Shown piece after piece: positions 7,470 through 16,002 of a stretch of 36,060 bases of DNA. Each line of letters begins with the position of its first letter. Within the stretch, counting starts at the first letter, position 1. Under the pieces are notes generated by a model. It was not told the origin of the DNA. It saw nothing but the letters and a program-made list of their open reading frames with translations, and did no database searches. This DNA comes from Thermoproteota archaeon (GTDB lineage: Archaea; Korarchaeota; Korarchaeia; Korarchaeales; Korarchaeaceae), in contig QMVZ01000002.1 of NCBI GenBank assembly GCA_003661365.1, forward strand, positions 1 to 36,060, written 5' to 3'. The position numbers were made by a program, and so were the translations under genes.

Positions 7470-8636
7470 ATGAGAAAATATGGTCTCATCTTGCTAGCCC
7501 TCGGCTTGGCAGGTTGGATAATAAGCTACATTCACAGGATGATGGTTCCACCACTTCTTCCCATGATAATGGATGAGTTGAGGGTAAGTAACACCCAAGC
7601 AGGTCTGTTAATGTCTGGTTTCATGATAAGTTATGCAATAGCTCAGATACCAGCTGGCTATCTTAGTGATAAATACGGGGCACGTAAAGTGGTCTCTTTA
7701 GGGATTGGGGCTTTTTCTCTTGCCACGCTACTGATCGGATTCTCAAGAAGTTTTGAGCAGTTCCTCATACTTAGGATATTGTTTGGCCTGTTCGCTGGAA
7801 CATACTTCCCTCCTATCACCGCAGCAATCTCAGGCGCCTTTCCAACTGAGAAGAGAGGAAAGGCAATAGGAGTCTTCATGTCTGGCACTTCAATTGGAAC
7901 AGCCCTAGCGCCCATCATCTCTGTTCCCATCGCCCTACTGGCGGGATGGAGATATGCTTTCATTGTGCTGGCATTGCCTGGATTTCTTATAGCCGCTGCT
8001 TTTTTCCTAACCTTACAGGATAAAACGCACGAAATTAGAGAATACAAGAAGGGAGGAGGATTTATCTCCCTGAAGTTTCTCGTAGCCTGCGTAGTACCCT
8101 TCTTGGGATTGGCAACTTCTATGGGCTTCACTACATTCCTCCCTCTTTTCTTGGTAAACGAAAGAGGTCTTTCTATCGAAATAGCTGCCGTCTTCTCCAG
8201 TTTAATTCCTGCAATTGGTTTTTTGGGGAATATATTTGGAGGATTTGTGGCCGATAAATTCGATAAAGGGCTCTTGGTGTCTGCAATAACCCTTACTTCA
8301 GCCATTTTGATGTCATCCACTTATTTCTCCTCAAACAGAACAATACTACCAGTCCTACTCTTGTTTGGTTTCGTTAACTCCCTGATACCAGCCCCCATGA
8401 TATCCCTAACATCACAAATCATTCCTGAAAGGAGAAGAGCTTCAGCCCTAGCCTTTCAGAATGCCAGTACTTTCATAGGAGCTTCTTTCGGAACCGGATT
8501 TGGAGGATATCTCTTGGATAAAGCAGGGTATATGGCGCTATTCACTTTTCTAACTCTCAACTTAATGATAGGAGGTATTCTAGCACTAATGCTAAAAGAA
8601 AAAAGCGTAGGTGGGGAACAGATCCCACCTTCTTAA
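7470..8636 (+). CDS. Major facilitator superfamily transporter, 12 transmembrane helices
   Basis: A 388-aa integral membrane protein with a typical MFS layout: two six-helix halves, the loop 2-3 signature YLSDKYGARK near residues 64-73, and its repeat VADKFDKG in the second half. The family is a secondary transporter driven by ion gradients. The sequence resembles the oxalate/formate-nitrate/nitrite-glucarate side of the superfamily, but the substrate cannot be named. ATG 7470 has AAGGTG about 9 nt upstream. It lies 31 nt after the CofE-like gene on the same strand and converges on mtd, six nt apart. An organic-acid or sulfur-compound substrate would suit the region, but that is only a guess. 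Confidence 0.88.
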   Translation: MRKYGLILLALGLAGWIISYIHRMMVPPLLPMIMDELRVSNTQAGLLMSGFMISYAIAQIPAGYLSDKYGARKVVSLGIGAFSLATLLIGFSRSFEQFLILRILFGLFAGTYFPPITAAISGAFPTEKRGKAIGVFMSGTSIGTALAPIISVPIALLAGWRYAFIVLALPGFLIAAAFFLTLQDKTHEIREYKKGGGFISLKFLVACVVPFLGLATSMGFTTFLPLFLVNERGLSIEIAAVFSSLIPAIGFLGNIFGGFVADKFDKGLLVSAITLTSAILMSSTYFSSNRTILPVLLLFGFVNSLIPAPMISLTSQIIPERRRASALAFQNASTFIGASFGTGFGGYLLDKAGYMALFTFLTLNLMIGGILALMLKEKSVGGEQIPPS

Positions 8637-8642
8637 GTTAAA

Positions 8643-9479
8643 CTATCCAGGCTTTGATGGCTTTTCTATCAGAGCTCTCTTGGTTAATATTGTACCATCG
8701 TCGTAATGCGGCTTCCTAAGGACTTTGTCAGCGTTTTTCTCTATCTCCCTAGCCTCTGAAGCTAGTTTTGCTGCTTGAGCCATCATCTCGTGGGCTGCAG
8801 AGCATAAGAGGGTGTACTTCTCCCAATCTTTCTCCTTGAAGCACGCGGTTACCGTGACATCAGCCACGTTCTTAGCTATCTCAAAGGAAGCCAAGGCCTT
8901 TGATGCCGCATATGGGTTGGAGAACCCTGCAGCCTTTATTGCCTTCTTTCCTTTCACGATAATTTGGGGTAGTTCTGGCTTCTTTCCTTCTTTAAAGGCT
9001 TCTATAACTTTGTCTATGCTCTCAAACAGTATGTTGTACACGCCGGTTATACTAAGCACCTTGATCAGATCTGCATTGAACAAGGCCATTTCTATGGGAT
9101 CCAGGAATTCCCTCCTAGCCCCAAGCATGGCATCTGCTTCTACTATTATGTAACCAATGCCCTTTTCTTCTAGATCGGGGACTATTTTCTTTGCTGGAAG
9201 ATCTGAGACAACGATGACAGGCACTGATTGAGCTAGTATCTCCCTGGCTTTTGTTGGTCCAGGCAAAGCCGCGTTCGGACTGGTTATAACTACAAAATCC
9301 GGGTTGAACTCCAAGATCTTCTTGCTAACCTCCTCCGCATCCTCTGGTCCCATCTTTGCGCCCGATCCTATGACTCTTACAACTATGTCTTCTCTCTCTG
9401 CCCTCTCATCTAGCAGTAAATCGATAAGAGGGGCGCAACCTATGTTACCCAGCTTGACAAAACCTACTTTCACGACCAA
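8643..9479 (-). CDS. mtd: F420-dependent methylene-H4MPT dehydrogenase Mtd
   Basis: A 278-aa protein with the Mtd hallmark blocks: KVGFVKLGNIG at the N-terminus, LLLDERAEREDI, RVIGSGAKMGPEDAEEV, SPNAALPGPTKAREIL, and LGARREFLDPIEMA, which contributes to F420 and H4MPT binding in the hexamer. It oxidises methylene-H4MPT to methenyl-H4MPT with F420, the step next to Mer. No signal or membrane segment is present. TTG 9479 is the reported start; GTG 9473, giving MKVGFVKLG, is equally plausible and closer to the family N-terminus. A TATA-like ATTAATCTTTTA lies about 30 nt upstream. mtd is 3 kb from mer in this window and not in the same operon. Confidence 0.93.
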   Translation of the reverse strand: MVVKVGFVKLGNIGCAPLIDLLLDERAEREDIVVRVIGSGAKMGPEDAEEVSKKILEFNPDFVVITSPNAALPGPTKAREILAQSVPVIVVSDLPAKKIVPDLEEKGIGYIIVEADAMLGARREFLDPIEMALFNADLIKVLSITGVYNILFESIDKVIEAFKEGKKPELPQIIVKGKKAIKAAGFSNPYAASKALASFEIAKNVADVTVTACFKEKDWEKYTLLCSAAHEMMAQAAKLASEAREIEKNADKVLRKPHYDDGTILTKRALIEKPSKPG

Positions 9480-9810
9480 TGGGCATCCCTTGGTTGCAAG
9501 ATGCGGTAAAAGATTAATACATTTCTAACAAAGCCTCGGATGAATTTGGATGGTAATTTTCAATCATCTTTTTACAAAGATCTAGTATAAAAGTAAGGCA
9601 ATGAAGATCTTATATGAACCAACACAAAAAATGAAATCTAGGCAGGTTCTTTGCGTCACACTTTAAATGGTCAATTCAATAAGGTATGGCTCTCCATTTT
9701 CCTTTAGAATTGTGACATAGCGACGTAATGGTTAAATGAAAGTAGAGCACACTAAGTCTCTCGAAGTAAACAATTGTAAAAAATTTATCCAATAAGATGG
9801 GGGAGATTTC
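9480..9810. other. 331-nt divergent intergenic region between mtd and the CBS-protein gene
   Basis: No coding frame with good codon use and no tRNA-like structure is visible. It must hold two divergent promoters. On the right, AAATTTAT near 9780-9787 is a TATA candidate for the CBS gene. A short perfect palindrome, ACAATTGT at 9770-9777, flanked by GTAA and AAA, sits directly before it. On the left, the AT-rich stretch at 9505-9520 serves mtd. The central 200 nt are AT-rich with no recognised feature. Confidence 0.4.
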
Positions 9811-10710
9811 GTGAGAACGCTTAGGGAACTTAAGGTCGGTCGTTATCCGCCAGCCATTTTGGTTAAGCCCGAGACTAGTCTTTTAGATGTCATGTTAGAG
9901 ATGAATAAGAAGAAAGTAAGGCACGCAATCGTTGCAGATCAAGAGGGAAGGCTTGAAGGAGTAGTCTCTGCTAAGTATCTGATAGACTTCATGGGAGGAG
10001 GAGCTAGGTTCAATAAGGTTGTTGAGGAGTACAACTCCGACTTATATGCTGCATTAGAGAATGAAACGGCTTATTCGATAATGTTTCCTTATCCATGGTG
10101 TTCATTGGACGATTCCCTAGTTGAGGTAGTGGATCTGATGATGGAAAGGGACATAGGTGCTCTTCCAGTGGTAGATGAAAATAGAAGAGTCGTAGGAGTG
10201 ATATCTGAAAAGCACCTAATGGCCCTCTTCTCTGACGTTGAAACCCACGTAAAAGTGGGAGAGATCATGACGCCTTGCTTGATAACGCTTCCTCCTCAGG
10301 CTTCTGTTCTGGAAGGTCAGAAGGTGATGACATCCAACGACATAAGGAGGTTAGTTCTAAAGACCACAACGGGGCTCAAAGGAATTCTAACCATAATGGA
10401 CCTGATCTCCTTCTTCTCCAGCGAGAAGACGCTAAGAATGCTTAAGGAGAAAAGGTTGAAAGAGGTTCATGCTACTCCTCTACAGGCCTTAAATCCCAAA
10501 GAGATAGTAACCGTAGATCCACTTGAGGACATAGGGAAGGCAATTTCATTGATGAGAAAGCATGGGGTCGGTCATCTAATTGTCGGAAAGGGTCAAGGCA
10601 TAATAACTGAGAGAGACTTCTTGCTGAAGCTCCCAAAGGTTATTGGAGTGGACGTGTTTGTAGATGACGTAAGGAAGCTTATTTCAGCGGGAAGAATTTT
10701 CTTCTATTGA
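9811..10710 (+). CDS. Four-CBS-domain protein, probable nucleotide-sensing regulator
   Basis: A 299-aa soluble protein made almost entirely of CBS motifs in two Bateman pairs. Recurrent signatures are AIVADQEGRLEGVVSAKYL near residue 40, ALPVVDENRRVVGVISEKHL near residue 115, a degenerate third copy (RRLVLKTTTGLKGILTIMDL) near residue 180, and HLIVGKGQGIITERDFL near residue 255. CBS pairs typically bind AMP, ATP or S-adenosylmethionine and report energy status. No catalytic or DNA-binding domain is fused. GTG 9811 is supported by GGGGGAG 7-13 nt upstream. It stands alone between mtd and the beta-oxidation operon, so its target is not evident. Confidence 0.85.
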   Translation: MRTLRELKVGRYPPAILVKPETSLLDVMLEMNKKKVRHAIVADQEGRLEGVVSAKYLIDFMGGGARFNKVVEEYNSDLYAALENETAYSIMFPYPWCSLDDSLVEVVDLMMERDIGALPVVDENRRVVGVISEKHLMALFSDVETHVKVGEIMTPCLITLPPQASVLEGQKVMTSNDIRRLVLKTTTGLKGILTIMDLISFFSSEKTLRMLKEKRLKEVHATPLQALNPKEIVTVDPLEDIGKAISLMRKHGVGHLIVGKGQGIITERDFLLKLPKVIGVDVFVDDVRKLISAGRIFFY

Positions 10711-10903
10711 GACGACCAATTTGTATGATTCGATGGTAATTAGTAGTAATCTAAGAGAATACATTATCGATAAGGTTACATTATAGCATTGTTTATATTC
10801 AAAAGCTGGAGTTATCCCATACATCGACGAAGTTTCCTTCTATGAACAGCTTTTATTCCCTAATAATCCTAAACAACTAAAAAGAAGGGGGAATAGCTAT
10901 CAA

Positions 10904-12067
10904 ATGAAAGAAGTAGCTGTAATTGGGGTTGGTCAAACTAAGTTTGGAAAAAGGAGAGATGCAAGTCTCTCTGAACTGGCGGTAGATGCTCTAAAAGATG
11001 CTCTTGAGGATTCAGAGGCTGAGAAAAGGGAAATTAAATTTCTCTCCGTTGGAAACTTCGGCTTGAGTTCTGAGGATATCACCCCCGCTGCACTAGTGGC
11101 TGAACAAGCTGGGTTGCAAGGAACGACCACCATGAGATGCGAGGCAGCCTGCGCAAGTGGAAGTGCAGCTTTCTATGCAGCTTGGCTGGCAGTTTCATCA
11201 GGAATATTCGATATAGCGGTAGCTTTGGGCGTAGAGAAGATGACAGAGGTGGAAACTCCTACCATGATAGAGATCTTAGGGAGAGCAGGTTCCTACTTCT
11301 GGGAATTCCATGAGTTTGGGGTTACCTTCCCTGCTTACTACGCTCTCTATGCCACAGCGCATATGAACAAGTTTGGAACTAGAGAAGAAGACTTGGCGCT
11401 TGTCGCTGTCAAGAACCACAAGTACGGCGCTAGAAATCCCCTTGCTCAGTTCCAAAATGAGATAACAGTGGAGGATGTCCTTTCCTCCAGAATGATTGCA
11501 TGGCCCCTCAAGCTTTATGATTGTTGTCCAATAAGCGATGGTGCTGCGGCAGTGGTCTTAGCATCAAAGGAGAAGGTAAAGGAGCTGGGTGTGGATACCC
11601 CTGTTTGGATTAAGGGAATAGGGGTCTCTTCAGACACCTCAACAATGGGAAATAGGGCTAATTTCATCGGACTTAGATCTAGCATAGAAGCAGCTCAACT
11701 GGCATACAAGATGGCAAAGGTAGAGGCCAAAGAGATAGAGGTGGCAGAAGTCCACGACTGTTTTACCATAGCAGAAATCCTCGCTTATGAGGATTTGGGC
11801 TTTTGCAAAAAGGGCGAAGGAGCGAAATTGATAAGGGAAGGAGAAACCGAGATTGGTGGTAGGATTCCTGTGAACGTCGATGGAGGATTAAAGGCAAAAG
11901 GGCATCCTTTGGGAGCCACTGGCGTTTCAATGATAGTTGAACTCACAAAGCAATTGAGGGAAGAAGTGGAACCTAGTAGGCAGGTTCCCTTGAAGAAATA
12001 CTTAGCCTTGGCCCACAACGTAGGGGGAACAGGGCAGTATTGTTATGTGACTGTGTTAGGAAGGTGA
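10904..12067 (+). CDS. Archaeal/SCP2-type acetyl-CoA C-acyltransferase (thiolase)
   Basis: A 387-aa thiolase-fold protein with nucleophile C83 in CEAACASGSAAF, the DCCPISDGAAAVVLAS block, HDCFTIAEILAYEDLG and GGLKAKGHPLGATG. These are hallmarks of the SCP2-type thiolases that archaea pair with a DUF35 protein. It would cleave 3-ketoacyl-CoA, or condense acetyl-CoA in the reverse direction. It is the first gene of a tight four-gene operon (DUF35 starts immediately after the stop codon). In other archaea a thiolase-DUF35 pair works with HMG-CoA synthase in mevalonate synthesis. Here the hydroxyacyl-CoA dehydrogenase and hydratase downstream favour beta-oxidation or its reversal. A TATA-like TTTTATT near 10851-10857 and GGGGG upstream mark the promoter. 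Confidence 0.9.
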   Translation: MKEVAVIGVGQTKFGKRRDASLSELAVDALKDALEDSEAEKREIKFLSVGNFGLSSEDITPAALVAEQAGLQGTTTMRCEAACASGSAAFYAAWLAVSSGIFDIAVALGVEKMTEVETPTMIEILGRAGSYFWEFHEFGVTFPAYYALYATAHMNKFGTREEDLALVAVKNHKYGARNPLAQFQNEITVEDVLSSRMIAWPLKLYDCCPISDGAAAVVLASKEKVKELGVDTPVWIKGIGVSSDTSTMGNRANFIGLRSSIEAAQLAYKMAKVEAKEIEVAEVHDCFTIAEILAYEDLGFCKKGEGAKLIREGETEIGGRIPVNVDGGLKAKGHPLGATGVSMIVELTKQLREEVEPSRQVPLKKYLALAHNVGGTGQYCYVTVLGR

Positions 12068-12502
12068 ATGGGAGTGAGCGAGCCTTTTATAACGTCAAAG
12101 ACCCTAAGCTTGGTGTACAGGATCCCTATATCGAGAATTGAGAAGTTTTGGGAGAGTCTAAAAGAAGGGAGAGTCTTGGCCACAAGATGTAAGAATTGCC
12201 AAACGTTAAGGTTTCCCCCCTCAGCTACCTGCCCTTCCTGCTTCAGTCCAGACGTAGAGTGGGTTGAGTTAAGTGGGGAAGGCGTAGTCGAAACTTACAC
12301 CAAGATAATGGCAGCTCCGGCCAGCTTTTCAGGAGAGGCTCCATACACCGTAGTTGTTGCGAGAATGAAAGAAGGTGTCAAAGTCTTAGCCTGGTACGAA
12401 GGAGAGAATATCTCAATTGGCATGAAAGTTAGGCTTTTAGCAAAGGAAGAACATGGTTCTTTGACTTACAGGTTTGTGCCTTGGGATGAGCAGGGTGATT
12501 GA
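12068..12502 (+). CDS. DUF35 OB-fold/zinc-ribbon acyl-CoA-binding partner of thiolase
   Basis: A 144-aa protein with an N-terminal helical hook (FWESLKEGRVLATRC), a rubredoxin-like zinc ribbon with C41, C44, C55 and C58, and a C-terminal OB fold (GEGVVETYTKI, PYTVVVARMKEGVKV). In the characterised archaeal thiolase/HMG-CoA synthase complex, DUF35 binds the pantetheine part of CoA and shuttles intermediates. The ATG directly follows the thiolase stop codon, with AAGGTG inside the thiolase end as ribosome site, so a stoichiometric complex with the thiolase is very likely. Confidence 0.92.
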   Translation: MGVSEPFITSKTLSLVYRIPISRIEKFWESLKEGRVLATRCKNCQTLRFPPSATCPSCFSPDVEWVELSGEGVVETYTKIMAAPASFSGEAPYTVVVARMKEGVKVLAWYEGENISIGMKVRLLAKEEHGSLTYRFVPWDEQGD

Positions 12503-13687
12503 ATGAGCAAGAAAGTAGAAACTGTAGCTGTTGTAGGAGCCGGGATTATGGGTCATGGTATTGCTCAGCTTTGTGCAATGGCTGGCCTAAAGGTATACAT
12601 CGTCGACATAAGCGATGAAATACTTGATAAAGCCATGGAAAGGATAAGATGGAGCCTTAGTAAACTTGCAGAGAAAGGTAAAATAGAGAAAGAAGAAGCA
12701 GAGGCCTCTCTTTCTAGAATAAAGCCAACAACAAGTTATGAGGATCTAATCGATGTAGATCTAGCGATAGAGGCAGTTCCAGAGAAGATGAAGCTCAAAA
12801 AATTGGTATTTCAGAAACTTGATGAGGTAACTCCAAAGGAGGCTATCCTGACCTCAAATACATCCAGCCTTAGCATAACCGAGATTTCAAAAATTACTAG
12901 AAGGCCTGATAAAGTCGCTGGAATGCACTTTTTCAACCCCCCTCAGATTATGGCTTTGGTTGAAGTGATCAAAGGGGATTATACAAGCGAAGAAACGATT
13001 AGAAGAGTAATGGAGCTTGCAAAAGCTTTAGGAAAGACGCCTGTGCTGGTAAAGAAGGATTCCAGAGGTTTCATCGTGAACAGGATACTTGGTGCATTGT
13101 TTAACAAGGTGTTTTGGGATGTTCACCTAGGAAGAGCAAAGAAAGAGGAGATTGATGCTGCAGCCAAATATAGTGCTAGACTCCCAATGGGTCTGTTTGA
13201 GCTAGCCGATTACATAGGGTTAGATGTACTGGCAGAGATAATGAGAATCCTATCTGATGCTTACGGAGACAGGCTCAAGTACTGCCCTATCATAGATGAG
13301 CTGATTGCCCAAGGCAATTTAGGAAGGAAAACAGGCAGAGGTTTCTATGATTGGAGTGCAGGAAGACCAAACATACCGAAAGAACTGGCAAAAGAGTATG
13401 ATACATCAGAATTTCTTGTAGTTGCAGTCAACGAGGCCGCTTGGATAGTTATGGATGAAGTGGCTGAAACGAAGGACGTGGATACAGCGATGAAACTGGG
13501 GGCTGGATGGCCTAAAGGACCCTTAGAACTGGCAGACGAGTTAGGGATCGAGGAAGTTGTTAGTAAGCTTGAATTACTGTTCTCGGAGAGAGGAGAGGAG
13601 ATCTACAAGCCATGCCCTGTTTTAAAGGATTATGTTAAGAGAGGTTGGTTGGGTAGAGAAGCGGGGAGAGGATTCTATGTATACTAA
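12503..13687 (+). CDS. 3-hydroxyacyl-CoA dehydrogenase
   Basis: A Rossmann domain with VVGAGIMGHGIA at residues 10-21, then the catalytic His-Glu pair H142 (GMHFFNPPQ) and E154. FIVNRILG follows at the start of the helical domain. Two copies of the C-terminal 3HCDH domain follow, each ending in a GRK/GRE-AGRGFYDW/GFYVY type motif (GRKTGRGFYDW near residue 280 and GREAGRGFYVY at the end). It oxidises 3-hydroxyacyl-CoA with NAD+. Length 394 aa is right for the stand-alone archaeal enzyme or for the dehydrogenase half of the fused crotonase/dehydrogenase of Sulfolobales. The ATG immediately follows the DUF35 stop codon, and the 3' end overlaps the hydratase by 11 nt. Confidence 0.95.
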   Translation: MSKKVETVAVVGAGIMGHGIAQLCAMAGLKVYIVDISDEILDKAMERIRWSLSKLAEKGKIEKEEAEASLSRIKPTTSYEDLIDVDLAIEAVPEKMKLKKLVFQKLDEVTPKEAILTSNTSSLSITEISKITRRPDKVAGMHFFNPPQIMALVEVIKGDYTSEETIRRVMELAKALGKTPVLVKKDSRGFIVNRILGALFNKVFWDVHLGRAKKEEIDAAAKYSARLPMGLFELADYIGLDVLAEIMRILSDAYGDRLKYCPIIDELIAQGNLGRKTGRGFYDWSAGRPNIPKELAKEYDTSEFLVVAVNEAAWIVMDEVAETKDVDTAMKLGAGWPKGPLELADELGIEEVVSKLELLFSERGEEIYKPCPVLKDYVKRGWLGREAGRGFYVY

Positions 13688-14465
13688 TTATGAGACGTTA
13701 AGGGTGGAGAAGAAGAAGGGGATTCTCTGGGTTTATCTTAACAGGCCGGATAAGCTGAACGTCTTCAACATGAAGATGTTAAAGGAACTCTCAGACGTCA
13801 TGGACAAGGTTGAAGAAGATCAGGAAGTAAAATGTGTTGTAATAACCGGTGAGGGAGAAAAGGCCTTTTGCTCTGGTGCTGACTTAGGATTGTTATCTAA
13901 GCTAGATTCTCAAGGGGCTTTGGAGCTATCCGAGATCGGGCAGAGATTGATGAAGAAAATTGAAAGCCTTCGTGTTCCTGTAATAGCAGCTATAAACGGC
14001 TATGCTCTTGGTGGTGGATTCGAACTTGCTTTAGCGTGTGACTTCAGGATAGCGGCCGAAAACACTCAACTAGGAAACCCTGAGGTTAAGCTAGGAATTA
14101 TTCCTGGGTGGGGAGCAACTCAAAGGCTGGCCAGGATTATAGGTTTGTCCAGAGCAATGGAATTCTTGATGTTTGGAGATAGGATCTCTGCTTCAGAAGC
14201 CTTAGACATGGGACTTGTCCACAAAGTTGTTCCTCAGGAGAAGCTTAGAGAAGAGGTCATGTCTCTAGCAGAAAGAATCGTTGAAGGACCTACGATCGCT
14301 CAAGGTCTTATAAAACGAGTTTTGATCTTCGGTTCTCAAGTCCCCCTCGATGTAGGATTAGAACTGGAGAAGCACGCTTTTAGCACTGTTTTTTCAACTG
14401 AGGACGCAAAAGAGGGACTACGGGCTTTCCTTTCAAAGAGGAAACCTGAGTTCAAGGGTAAATGA
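13677..14465 (+). CDS. Enoyl-CoA hydratase (crotonase)
   Basis: A 262-aa crotonase-fold protein. The oxyanion-hole segments are FCSGADL (residues 64-70) and NGYALGGGFELAL (107-119). Both catalytic glutamates of a true hydratase are present, E116 and E136 (20 residues apart as in rat crotonase), followed by LGIIPGWGATQRL. It hydrates trans-2-enoyl-CoA. ATG 13677 is preferred: GGAGAGG lies 5 nt upstream and the start gives a typical N-terminus. A frame from 13632 would only read through the dehydrogenase gene. It overlaps that gene by 11 nt in another frame, so translational coupling is likely. It converges on hdrB with a 2-nt gap. Confidence 0.95.
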   Translation: MYTNYETLRVEKKKGILWVYLNRPDKLNVFNMKMLKELSDVMDKVEEDQEVKCVVITGEGEKAFCSGADLGLLSKLDSQGALELSEIGQRLMKKIESLRVPVIAAINGYALGGGFELALACDFRIAAENTQLGNPEVKLGIIPGWGATQRLARIIGLSRAMEFLMFGDRISASEALDMGLVHKVVPQEKLREEVMSLAERIVEGPTIAQGLIKRVLIFGSQVPLDVGLELEKHAFSTVFSTEDAKEGLRAFLSKRKPEFKGK

Positions 14466-14467
14466 AT

Positions 14468-15364
14468 CTATATCTTGGATAGGATTTGCTCCACAGGACT
14501 GCTATTCAGATGGATTCCCAACCTCTCAGGCTCTATGCCAAATGCCAGACCCAGTAGTTGTGGGTAGTAAATTATTGGAATCCTCTTATCGACGCCTACC
14601 TGTCTGCTTATAGCTCCCTGCCTTTTATCGAACACGACATGACAAGCAGGGCACACCGTTACCAAGCCATCCACTTCTCTTGCTGCCAAAGTCTTTAGTT
14701 TAGTCCCGGCAAAGCTCATGGTTCCCTCTGGTTTCATTAGAAGGAGCCCTGCTCCGCAACAGTCTAGCTTTTCTGGATAGTCGATAGCCTCAGCGCCGCT
14801 TGCCTCAATAAGTTCATCCAGCTTCCTTGGGTCCTCTGGATCATCTGCTCTGAGCACCTTGCTTGGCCTGAGTAAGTGACATCCAGGATGAGATGCTAAC
14901 TTCAGACCTTTAAGTTCCTTTTTTACGTGCTCTCTCAGTCTTTCAACGCCCAAGTCGTCATGCAGAACCTGGACAAGATGCTTCACTTCACACCTGCCTG
15001 TATACTCAAGCCCTTCGAGAGACAACGCTTCGTTAACCCACTTCTTTAGGGCTTCGTTGTTCTCTAGGAAATGTTTTGCTTCGAGTAGGGATTCGAAGCA
15101 CCCGCTACAGAGACAAAGAACATCTAATCCCGTTCTTTCCGCAAGGGAAAGGTTTCTGGCTGCAAGGTATAGCCATAATCTTGTGTTTAAGCTGCGGATT
15201 GGACTACCACAACAGCTCTCTCCTTCTAGATCTACTAATTCAACGCCAAGCTCCCTCATGATTTCTCTAGTGGACATCTCATATGCATACTCCTCATTCG
15301 CTATCATACACCCCAGATAGAGAGCATATCTCAGACCATCGCTTCCCAATCGAAACCCCCCCAT
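14468..15364 (-). CDS. hdrB: Heterodisulfide reductase subunit B-like protein
   Basis: A 298-aa protein with two CCG domains, the ligands for the two non-cubane 4Fe-4S clusters of HdrB. The first set is C19, CCG at C51-C52, and C84-x-C86-x2-C89. The second is C162, CCG at C202-C203, and C238-x2-C241. HdrB proteins reduce CoM-S-S-CoB or other disulfide substrates. Without mcr in view the substrate here is unknown. The start ATG overlaps the hdrC stop (TAATG), so the two are translationally coupled. hdrA is divergent and 105 nt away from hdrC, making a split but complete hdrABC locus. Confidence 0.9.
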   Translation of the reverse strand: MGGFRLGSDGLRYALYLGCMIANEEYAYEMSTREIMRELGVELVDLEGESCCGSPIRSLNTRLWLYLAARNLSLAERTGLDVLCLCSGCFESLLEAKHFLENNEALKKWVNEALSLEGLEYTGRCEVKHLVQVLHDDLGVERLREHVKKELKGLKLASHPGCHLLRPSKVLRADDPEDPRKLDELIEASGAEAIDYPEKLDCCGAGLLLMKPEGTMSFAGTKLKTLAAREVDGLVTVCPACHVVFDKRQGAISRQVGVDKRIPIIYYPQLLGLAFGIEPERLGIHLNSSPVEQILSKI

Positions 15365-15897
15365 TATTCTTCGAAAGCAGCCATTAGAGCCTCCCTGAAA
15401 GCATCCATATCCTTAGGTCCCTTCAGAACTTTCAGGCCAAGCTCTTCCCGCGTGTAAGTTTTCCTTAGCCTTCTTGAGAAAGCCTTCATAGGGGGATGAA
15501 TGTATCCGATTTCCATAATCGAGTTGAGGACTGAGTTTAGGTCTTCGGGAACGCCAACCCCTCGGTCCGTGGCGATGTTCCTTAGAGCTATTATGAGATC
15601 CGAAGGCGCTACTTCTTGAGGACACCTTTCCTTACATTTAAGACAGAGAGCACATCTCCAGATCACATCAGAATTGATAATCTCCTCTGCTAGTCCTTCC
15701 CTGACGGCGCACACTATGTTGTGGGGATACATCTCTAAGAACTCTGCTGCTGGGCAACCACTGGTGCACTTCGTACATTCAAAGCAACTCTTTGGGTTTT
15801 GTTCTCCGATTTTCTTAGCTATCTCCTTTAGAATACTCCAGTCTGCTCTTTTTAGAGTCATCAAATCCAATAGGCTGCTAGACATACTGGTTCCCAT
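15364..15897 (-). CDS. hdrC: Heterodisulfide reductase subunit C-like ferredoxin
   Basis: A 177-aa protein with two 4Fe-4S motifs: C38-x2-C41-x2-C44-x3-C48-P and C82-x2-C85-x2-C88-x3-C92-P. The spacing and the intervening helix (YPHNIVCAVREG) are those of HdrC. It passes electrons from HdrA to HdrB. ATG 15897 is chosen because AGGAGGAG lies about 6 nt upstream; a TTG at 15918 is in frame but contains that ribosome site in its own coding sequence. A perfect 12-bp palindrome at 15926-15937 sits 29-40 nt upstream, where the TATA box is expected. Confidence 0.9.
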   Translation of the reverse strand: MGTSMSSSLLDLMTLKRADWSILKEIAKKIGEQNPKSCFECTKCTSGCPAAEFLEMYPHNIVCAVREGLAEEIINSDVIWRCALCLKCKERCPQEVAPSDLIIALRNIATDRGVGVPEDLNSVLNSIMEIGYIHPPMKAFSRRLRKTYTREELGLKVLKGPKDMDAFREALMAAFEE

Positions 15898-15925
15898 CTG
15901 TCTCCTCCTGCCCCTCAAAAGGTCA

Positions 15926-15937
15926 ATGATTAATCAT
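15926..15937. promoter_or_regulatory. Perfect 12-bp palindrome ATGATTAATCAT in the hdrC/hdrA divergent promoter region
   Basis: The sequence is its own reverse complement and lies 29-40 nt before the hdrC start codon, overlapping the AT-rich element that would act as its TATA box. Binding of a dimeric repressor here would block hdrCB. It could also be a chance AT-rich palindrome. Confidence 0.35.
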
Positions 15938-16002
15938 AAAAAGATCCAGTGTCAGTGATGAGCAACCAAGCAGTAATGCACAATGAGTAGGGGCCGATAG
16001 GT

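Noticed and set aside
7658-8320. 220-codon minus-strand open frame opposite the MFS gene
   Set aside because: It is the antisense of a clear 12-helix transporter, has no recognisable motifs, and arises from the hydrophobic codon bias of the real gene.
9480-9810. Possible tRNA or structured RNA in the large mtd/CBS gap
   Set aside because: No T-loop (GTTCGAATC-like) sequence, acceptor pairing or long stem was found.
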